DNA of 64,000 nt, taken from NCBI GenBank assembly GCA_016927755.1, contig JAFGLZ010000222.1, positions 62,001-126,000 on the forward strand, given 5' to 3'. The position numbers and the translations under genes are program-made. Every line of letters starts with the position of its first letter. Positions within the stretch are counted from its first letter, which is position 1. Positions 58,492-64,000 of the stretch are shown here, in pieces. A model generated the notes under the pieces. The model did not search any database, was not told the DNA's origin, and saw only the letters and a list, made by a program, of their open reading frames with translations. This DNA is from Phycisphaerae bacterium (GTDB taxonomy: Bacteria; Planctomycetota; Phycisphaerae; UBA1845; JAFGLZ01).

Positions 58492-61400
58492 ATGAAGCCG
58501 TATTCATCATTGGTGGCATATGCAATCCTCCTGGCCTGCTCCGTCGTCTCTCGCGCCGAGCGGCCCGGCACCTGCCGCTTCGAGGACGATTTCTCCGCCG
58601 GCGACCGCCACTGGCAGCCCTACTTCGAAGGGGGGACCTGGTCGGCAAGCGACGGCGTCTTGACGACCAACAGCCGCGAAGAGAACGCCGCCCGCATCGC
58701 CAAGCTGCCGCCGATGGCCGATGTACTGGTCGAGACAGACTTCCAAGTCTCCCCAAGCACCCGCAAGAACGTCGGCCTCGTGCTCCGCGCACAGGACGAT
58801 CGCACCTGCCTGGTCGTCCGCTACTACGATCGCCAAGACCGTCTCGAACTCCTGACATACGACAAGGGACGCGTCACCCAGATCCCCGGCGACGCGGGCA
58901 AGGTACGACTCGAGCCCGGCCTGTGGTATCGACTCGAGGCCGCGGCGATCGAGGACCTGGTCCTGGGCAAGATCTGGCCCGTCGGCGAGCCCGAGCCCCC
59001 GTGGCAGGTCCGCTTTCGTGTGAGTCATCGACAGGCCGGGCGCGTCGGCCTGATCGCCCAGGACCAAACACGCGCCGACTTCAAGAACGTTCGCGTCCGC
59101 TGGGGCGCCGAGCTGAAGGACCTCCGCGACACCCTCGCACACGAAAGGAAGGCGCGCCTCGAGATGCTCAGTGAGAAGCTAACGCTCCGGGCCGAGCCCA
59201 CCCCGTTCGTCCTGAAGTCGCCCGACGGCCTCGCCCGACGCGTCGACCTCCGCCTCGAGGTGGACAACAAGCCCGAGCCCATCGCCGGAGAGCTGACCAT
59301 CGCGTTCGGCCCGACACGCCGATCCGTCTCCATCCAACCGTCCGCGTTCAAGGACGGTGCCTATCACCTGACCGTCCCCGAGCCCAGCGCGCCGACTGAA
59401 CTCCGCGCCGAGTACAAAACCGAGTTCGGCAAGCTCCTCGCCGCCACGTGCATCGTCGAGCCCGCGCGCCAGTGGACGTTCTATATGACCCCCCACACGC
59501 ACTTTGACATCGGCTACACGCATCCCCAGCCGGAGGTGATCGATCGCCTCTCGAGCAACCTTGACCTCGCCCAGCAGTACTGCCAGACCACCGCCGACTG
59601 GCCCGCCGAGAGCCGATACCGCTGGACGATCGAGGTCACCGGCTTGGTCAAGAACTACATCGAGCGACACACCCCGGAGCAAGTCGCCCAACTGATGAAC
59701 TGGGTCCGCCAGGGCCGGATCGAGATCTGCGGCTTCTACCTCAACATGCCCACCGAGCTCGTCGGCCACGAAGAGCTCATCCGCTGCCTCTACTACGCGC
59801 AAGAGCTCCGCGACCGCTACGGCGTGAAGATCGACACCGCGATGATCGACGACGTGCCCGGCTACGCCTGGGCCCTGCCCGAGCTCTTCCTCGAAGCGGG
59901 AATCCGCCGCGTCTCCTTCCGCGCCAACTCCATCCGCGGCCAGTTCCTCTGGTATCGCCCCGGCGCGGCCCAGCGACCCTTCTACTGGCAAGGACCCGAC
60001 GGCAGCAAGGTCTTCCTCTGGTACACCGACAGCTATCGCGAGGGCAACTTCTTCCGCGCCCCGGGTCTGCACGAGGACGCCTTCTGGGGCATCATCCGGC
60101 GCAACGAATCGGCCGGTTGCACGGTCGACGACATCCAGTTGCGAATGGGCGGCGACAACCTGCCCCCCGACATCAACGCCAGCAAGAACGCGCGAGCCTG
60201 GAACGAAAAGTACGTCTGGCCCAAGGTCGTCGTGGCCACGAATCGCGAGTTCCTCGACCTCCTCGAGACTCGCCACGGGTCGGATTGCCCCACCTATCGT
60301 GGCGACATCCCGAGCTGGTGGGCCGAGGGCCCGGCGAGCTCGGCCCGCGAGACCGGTATGAACCGCCTCCTCCACGACAAGCTCGTCGCGGCCGAGTTCC
60401 TGCATGCGCTCTGCTGGCTGACCGACCCGACCGCCAAGTACCCGCGCGACACCATCCACCTCGCCTACGACAAGATGATCCACTTCGACGAACACACCTG
60501 GGGCGCCTCATGCAGCATCAGCCAGCCGAAAAGCGAAGAGACACGCAGGCAGTGGCAATGGAAAGCCGCCAACGCTTATGAGGCCAAGCGAATCACCGAC
60601 GACCTCTTCAACGCCGCGCTGCAGCGCCTCTCCGGAAAGACCGCCACCCAGCCAAACCGCCGCGTGGCCGTCTGGAACACGCTCGCCTGGCCGAGGACCG
60701 ATGTCGTCGAGATCCCGCTGCCGGGCACGTCGCTCGACCGCGCCACGGCGATCTCGGTCATCGACGCGCGCAACGGTGAGCAAGTGCCCGTCCAACTCTC
60801 CCCGGACGGCAAGACCGCCGTCTTCGTCGCCGACCAAGTCCCCGCCCTCGGTTATGCTTGCTTCGACGTCGCCAAGAGCGACGGCACGGCGCCCACCCCG
60901 ACGCCGACTCAGCCGACGGCCCTGGAAAACGCCCGCTATCGCATCGAGGTATCCCCCGAGCGCGCCGGCCTGACGAGCTGGTACGACAAGACGCTCAAAC
61001 GCGAACTACTCGACGCCAAGGCCCCCTATCGCGGCAACCAGGCCATCTGCGAAACGCCCATCGGCGGCCGTGACGCCATCGACCGAAAACAGCCGGTCAC
61101 GTTCAACCGCACCCCCGCCGCCGCCGGCAAGGTCATCGCCCACGCGGTCGGCCCGGTCTTCTCCGAGCTGACCATCGCGACGTCACTGCCGACCTGCCCG
61201 AAGATCGAGCAGCGCGTCCGCCTCTACAACAATCTGGACGTCGTCGACGTCACCAACGTCGTGACCAAGGAAGAGAAGTTCGATCCGGAGGGCGTCTACT
61301 TCGCCTTCCCCTTCAACGTGCCCTCGCCGGAGATCCGCCTCCAAATCGCCGACGCCATCATGCGCCCCGGCAAGGACCAACTCCCCCTGACCTGCCACGA

Positions 61401-62025
61401 CTTCTACTCGATCCAACACTGGGCGGACGTCTCCGGCGACGGCTTCGGCATCGTCCTGGCTCCGCTCGATGCCCCCCTCGTCGTCGTCAGCGATATGAAC
61501 GTCTACAAGTGGGCCGACAAGCTCGACTTCAACACCGCCCACCTCTACTCGCTCGTGATGAACAACTACTGGTGCACGAACTTCAAGGCCGGCCAGAGCG
61601 GAACGCTGACCTTCCGCTATCGCATGACCGCCTACGCTGGTCCCCACGACCCGATCCGCGCCACGCGCTTCGCCTGGCAGCCCTACCATCCCCTCCACGC
61701 CGTCTGGCTCTCGCAGCCTACGGGTGACCGCTCGACCTCGTCCGATCCTCTTCTGAGCTTGGACGGCGACCCCGTCATCGTCAGTTGCGTCAAGGTCTCC
61801 GAGAGTGGCGACGCCCTGATCGTGCGACTCCTGGAGATGCGAGGCAAGCCGGCCGAGTGCCGCCTGACCTTCAACCTGCCCGCCAAGCGAACCCTTGCCG
61901 GCGCCTATGCCGCCAGTGCCGTCGAAAAGACCACCGAGCCGCTCCCGCTCGACGGCAACACGGTCAGCCTGCGACTCCGCGCCAACGGGATCGCCACGAT
62001 CGGCGTCGTCCCGTCCGCGCGGTGA
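58492..62025 (+). CDS. GH38-type alpha-mannosidase with DUF1080-like N-terminal domain, exported
   Basis: 1177 residues from ATG 58492 (GGAG upstream). A Sec signal (AILLACSVVSRA) is followed by a concanavalin-like domain at about 25-195 (DFSAGDRHWQPYFEGGTWS, VGLIAQDQTRADFKNVRV) of the DUF1080 kind. The GH38 barrel begins with HTHFDIGYTH; His337 and Asp339 fit the zinc site. The likely nucleophile is Asp453 in MIDDVPGYAW, and another zinc His stands in MIHFDEHTWG. The middle and C-terminal beta domains are of normal GH38 type. The enzyme would release alpha-linked mannose from a glycan. It may be secreted to the periplasm or surface. The fused extra domain is not part of classical GH38 enzymes. 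Confidence 0.9.
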   Translation: MKPYSSLVAYAILLACSVVSRAERPGTCRFEDDFSAGDRHWQPYFEGGTWSASDGVLTTNSREENAARIAKLPPMADVLVETDFQVSPSTRKNVGLVLRAQDDRTCLVVRYYDRQDRLELLTYDKGRVTQIPGDAGKVRLEPGLWYRLEAAAIEDLVLGKIWPVGEPEPPWQVRFRVSHRQAGRVGLIAQDQTRADFKNVRVRWGAELKDLRDTLAHERKARLEMLSEKLTLRAEPTPFVLKSPDGLARRVDLRLEVDNKPEPIAGELTIAFGPTRRSVSIQPSAFKDGAYHLTVPEPSAPTELRAEYKTEFGKLLAATCIVEPARQWTFYMTPHTHFDIGYTHPQPEVIDRLSSNLDLAQQYCQTTADWPAESRYRWTIEVTGLVKNYIERHTPEQVAQLMNWVRQGRIEICGFYLNMPTELVGHEELIRCLYYAQELRDRYGVKIDTAMIDDVPGYAWALPELFLEAGIRRVSFRANSIRGQFLWYRPGAAQRPFYWQGPDGSKVFLWYTDSYREGNFFRAPGLHEDAFWGIIRRNESAGCTVDDIQLRMGGDNLPPDINASKNARAWNEKYVWPKVVVATNREFLDLLETRHGSDCPTYRGDIPSWWAEGPASSARETGMNRLLHDKLVAAEFLHALCWLTDPTAKYPRDTIHLAYDKMIHFDEHTWGASCSISQPKSEETRRQWQWKAANAYEAKRITDDLFNAALQRLSGKTATQPNRRVAVWNTLAWPRTDVVEIPLPGTSLDRATAISVIDARNGEQVPVQLSPDGKTAVFVADQVPALGYACFDVAKSDGTAPTPTPTQPTALENARYRIEVSPERAGLTSWYDKTLKRELLDAKAPYRGNQAICETPIGGRDAIDRKQPVTFNRTPAAAGKVIAHAVGPVFSELTIATSLPTCPKIEQRVRLYNNLDVVDVTNVVTKEEKFDPEGVYFAFPFNVPSPEIRLQIADAIMRPGKDQLPLTCHDFYSIQHWADVSGDGFGIVLAPLDAPLVVVSDMNVYKWADKLDFNTAHLYSLVMNNYWCTNFKAGQSGTLTFRYRMTAYAGPHDPIRATRFAWQPYHPLHAVWLSQPTGDRSTSSDPLLSLDGDPVIVSCVKVSESGDALIVRLLEMRGKPAECRLTFNLPAKRTLAGAYAASAVEKTTEPLPLDGNTVSLRLRANGIATIGVVPSAR

Positions 62026-62040
62026 CAGGATCCAAGGCCC

Positions 62041-62056
62041 CCCGCCCTCCGGCGGG
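62041..62056. terminator. GC hairpin between convergent genes
   Basis: CCCGCC-CTCC-GGCGGG lies between the GH38 stop and the small membrane-protein stop. It has no T-tract and could act in both directions. Confidence 0.5.
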
Positions 62057-62064
62057 CAGTGCCC

Positions 62065-62307
62065 CTACTCCTTCCGGGCGGCCGCCATCCGCTCCATCGC
62101 CTCGTGCATGTCCGGAAGCGAGCGGAGCAGGTTGAAGAACCCGAAGACGATCAGCCCGTGATGCGCTCGCATGTGCGCGTGCCGCAGGTCGCTCCAAAAC
62201 GTCTCTCGGGCCTCGTTGATACTCGTGACCAGGATGATGATGGACACGCCGAATAGAACGAAAGGGCTGCTGGTGAAACGTTCAAGTGCGCTGTAAAAGC
62301 GATCCAT
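62065..62307 (-). CDS. Small membrane protein, 80 residues
   Basis: GGGAG precedes the ATG by 7 nt. The layout is one membrane helix (SPFVLFGVSIIILVTSI), a His-rich cytoplasmic or periplasmic loop (DLRHAHMRAHHG), a second short hydrophobic stretch (LIVFGFFNLLRSL) and a charged end. No family is recognised. It follows the sulfatase by 44 bases on the same strand. Confidence 0.75.
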   Translation of the reverse strand: MDRFYSALERFTSSPFVLFGVSIIILVTSINEARETFWSDLRHAHMRAHHGLIVFGFFNLLRSLPDMHEAMERMAAARKE

Positions 62308-62351
62308 GGGGTGCTCCCGGGGTGTGCCGCGTCCTGACGGCCTCCGATCGA

Positions 62352-63746
62352 CTATCTCTTCTTGACGTCCTCAACCCACTCCTCGTGCAGCTTCGTGAAC
62401 CGCGCGACGACGTCGGGGTGGCTCTTGGCCACGTTCTTCCGCTCGCTGACGTCCTCGGCGATGTTGCTGAGAAAGACCTTGTCGTCGCCCTTGAGCCGCT
62501 CGCCGACCTTCGTGTCTCGGGCGTTAAAGACGAGCTTCCAGTCGCCGTCGCGAACCGCCCACTGCCCGCTGCTCTCCCAATGAAACACCTTGTGCGGCGT
62601 CGGGGCCTCGGCGGATTTCAAGACCGCCGTGATGTCCTTGCCGTCGATCTTGCGATCCGGCAGCTCCGCCCCGCACAGCGAGGCGATCGTCGGAAACCAG
62701 TCCATACTCGTGGCGAACTGCCCGCGGACCTGACCGGTCGGAATCACCCCCGGCAGCGAGGCGATGCACGGCAGCCGGATGCCCCCCTCCAGCAGGCTGA
62801 ACTTCGCCCCACGATAAGGCCCCGCGTTCCCCCCGCCGAAGTTGTTCCGCTCCTCCGTCGAGTGGCCGTTGTCGCTCATGAAAACGATCAGCGTCTTGCC
62901 TCGCAGCCCTAGCTCGTCCACCGTCTTGAGGATCTCCCCGATCTTCTCGTCCAGCGTCGAGACGAACGCCGCATAGGACCGACGGGGCTCCTCCAGCTTG
63001 GCGTAGTGCTCGCGCCACTTGTCCTGCCCCTGCAGCGGATAGTGCGGCGTGTTGAACGGCACGTACATGAAGAACGGACGATCCTTGTTCTCCGTCAGGA
63101 ACCGCCTCGCCTCGCGAACGATGATGTCGCTGAAGTGAACGCCACTCTCCCAGACCTCGGTCCGATCCCGCCACAGGTCGTGCAGGGGCGGGCCGTTCCA
63201 ATAGAAGAAGTGCGAGTAGTTGTCGATACAGCCCGCCTTATGCCCGCGGAACTCGTCGAAGCCCTGCCCGATCGGGTCGCACTCGGGTACGGTGCCCAGA
63301 TGCCACTTGCCGAAAATGCCCGTTCGATACCCCGCCCCGCGGAGCACCTCGGCCAGCGTCACCTGCTCGGTCGGCATCCCCTGGTTCCCGGGACGCGACG
63401 AGACGTTGCCCGGAACCCCCGCGCGCTGCGGACATCGACCCGTCAGCAGCGCCGCCCGCGACGGCGAGCAGACCGGCGCCCCCACGTAGAACTGAGTGAA
63501 GCGAACGCCTCGCGCCGCCAGCGAATCCAGGTTCGGCGTCTGCAGGTCCTTCGACCCGTAGCAGTTCACGTCCAGGGCGCCCAGGTCGTCCGCGAACAGG
63601 ATGATCACGTTCGGCCGGCGCCCTCCGGCGCCCTCGGCCCTCGCCGTCCTGTCCGATCCTGCCAACGCGATAATCGTCGCCAGCACAAACGCGACGCCCC
63701 GCCTCGAAACGACGTGCGACGCGGATACGTCCGGGGCTCCTGCCAT
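62352..63746 (-). CDS. Sulfatase, Sec-exported
   Basis: 464 residues from the ATG at 63746 (GGAG 8 nt upstream). The leader (VAFVLATIIALAGSDRTARA) is Sec-type. NVIILFADDLGALDVNCYG starts the metal site; VCSPSRAALLTGR contains the formylglycine Cys93; SDNGHSTEERNNFGGGNAGPYRG and KFSLLEGGIRLPCI are the later conserved parts. It resembles N-acetylgalactosamine-6-sulfatases and related S1 enzymes, which take sulfate from galactose-type sugars. The family place cannot be fixed without a tree. It complements the Tat-type sulfatase at 15.4 kb. Confidence 0.93.
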   Translation of the reverse strand: MAGAPDVSASHVVSRRGVAFVLATIIALAGSDRTARAEGAGGRRPNVIILFADDLGALDVNCYGSKDLQTPNLDSLAARGVRFTQFYVGAPVCSPSRAALLTGRCPQRAGVPGNVSSRPGNQGMPTEQVTLAEVLRGAGYRTGIFGKWHLGTVPECDPIGQGFDEFRGHKAGCIDNYSHFFYWNGPPLHDLWRDRTEVWESGVHFSDIIVREARRFLTENKDRPFFMYVPFNTPHYPLQGQDKWREHYAKLEEPRRSYAAFVSTLDEKIGEILKTVDELGLRGKTLIVFMSDNGHSTEERNNFGGGNAGPYRGAKFSLLEGGIRLPCIASLPGVIPTGQVRGQFATSMDWFPTIASLCGAELPDRKIDGKDITAVLKSAEAPTPHKVFHWESSGQWAVRDGDWKLVFNARDTKVGERLKGDDKVFLSNIAEDVSERKNVAKSHPDVVARFTKLHEEWVEDVKKR

Positions 63747-64000
63747 CACTCGCTCTCCTTCACATCGAGGGTCCGTGAATCCACGCCGGGCATTCTCGGC
63801 AGCCCCGGGGCCCAGTTCAAGTCGCGATCGGCGGCAACAGAAGATTGACCCTGTCGGCCAAGACGGTCATGATACACCTGTTGGTCCATCGTTGAGGATC
63901 GAGGCCCGAACGACTTGGCCAAGACAAGGATGGTGATCCCATGATGCACCACTCTCGAACACCGCGGGTCCTTCTAAGCTGCTTTCATGAAGGATTGAAC
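63747..64000. other. Right-hand edge, no supported gene
   Basis: A 68-codon minus frame meets the sulfatase start but looks like chance. I see no promoter, repeat or RNA gene. Confidence 0.4.

Noticed and set aside
63746-63952. 68-codon minus frame meeting the sulfatase start (TGATG)
   Set aside because: Composition shows no protein-like pattern and no Shine-Dalgarno site.
1-64000. tRNA or rRNA genes, insertion sequences or phage genes
   Set aside because: No T-loop/anticodon pattern, rRNA core, transposase or integrase seen on either strand.

Overview
The window reads as a piece of a Planctomycetota chromosome (Phycisphaerae-like, but the class is inferred). The DNA is GC-rich. Most products are exported: Tat leaders of the RRDFL type, lipoboxes, Sec signals and one PEP-CTERM tail. 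The families present (two formylglycine sulfatases, DUF1080, DUF4838, DUF2961/GH172, DUF4091/GH123-like, DUF4159, HzsA-like and Kelch proteins) are typical of that phylum. I saw no rRNA, tRNA, CRISPR array, prophage or insertion sequence. About 40 genes are supported.

Layout. 0.2-3.1 kb: an SGNH hydrolase overlapping a GT39-like membrane glycosyltransferase. 3.2-8.9 kb: an HzsA-like discoidin/CxxCH protein and a hybrid sensor kinase. 9.1-13.8 kb: a three-gene minus-strand operon (exported TIM-barrel isomerase, a 978-residue glycosidase-like protein, an alpha/beta hydrolase). 14.0-15.1 kb: a winged-helix regulator and a membrane protein behind a palindromic operator. 15.3-18.3 kb: a sulfatase and a FadL-like outer-membrane barrel. 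18.3-19.6 kb: a 1.2-kb non-coding block with phased short repeats and G4-prone tracts. 19.6-26.2 kb: DUF1080, DUF4838, a lipoprotein and a Ser/Arg-rich TPR lipoprotein. 26.3-35.5 kb: a GH2 enzyme, a toxin-antitoxin pair, an alpha/alpha-toroid plus malectin protein and a sialate O-acetylesterase. 35.7-40.6 kb: an exported zinc-ribbon protein and the coupled pdxJ-dapA-membrane protein operon, the only clear housekeeping metabolism. 40.8-50.1 kb: a PEP-CTERM protein, GH172, a zinc-ribbon membrane protein, phnW, a DUF4159 protein and a GH123-like protein. 50.3-55.8 kb: a BlaI/BlaR1-type pair whose sensor carries an esterase-like domain, and a second PIN toxin-antitoxin pair. 56-63.7 kb: two divergent Kelch proteins, a GH38 mannosidase with an extra N-terminal domain, a small membrane protein and a second sulfatase.

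How the genes may work together. The enzymes form a loose arsenal against sulfated, acetylated, amino-sugar or mannose-rich glycans: sulfatases remove sulfate, the SGNH and sialate-type esterases remove acetyl groups, and GH2, GH38, GH123-like, GH172, DUF1080 and DUF4838 proteins act on the backbone or side chains. There is no SusC/D pair and no transporter, so this is not a classical PUL. The most unusual items are the repeat block at 18.8-19.5 kb, the BlaR1-esterase fusion, a telomere-like G4 motif over a stop codon, several dispersed hairpin families, and clean operators in front of the winged-helix gene and the second toxin-antitoxin pair.
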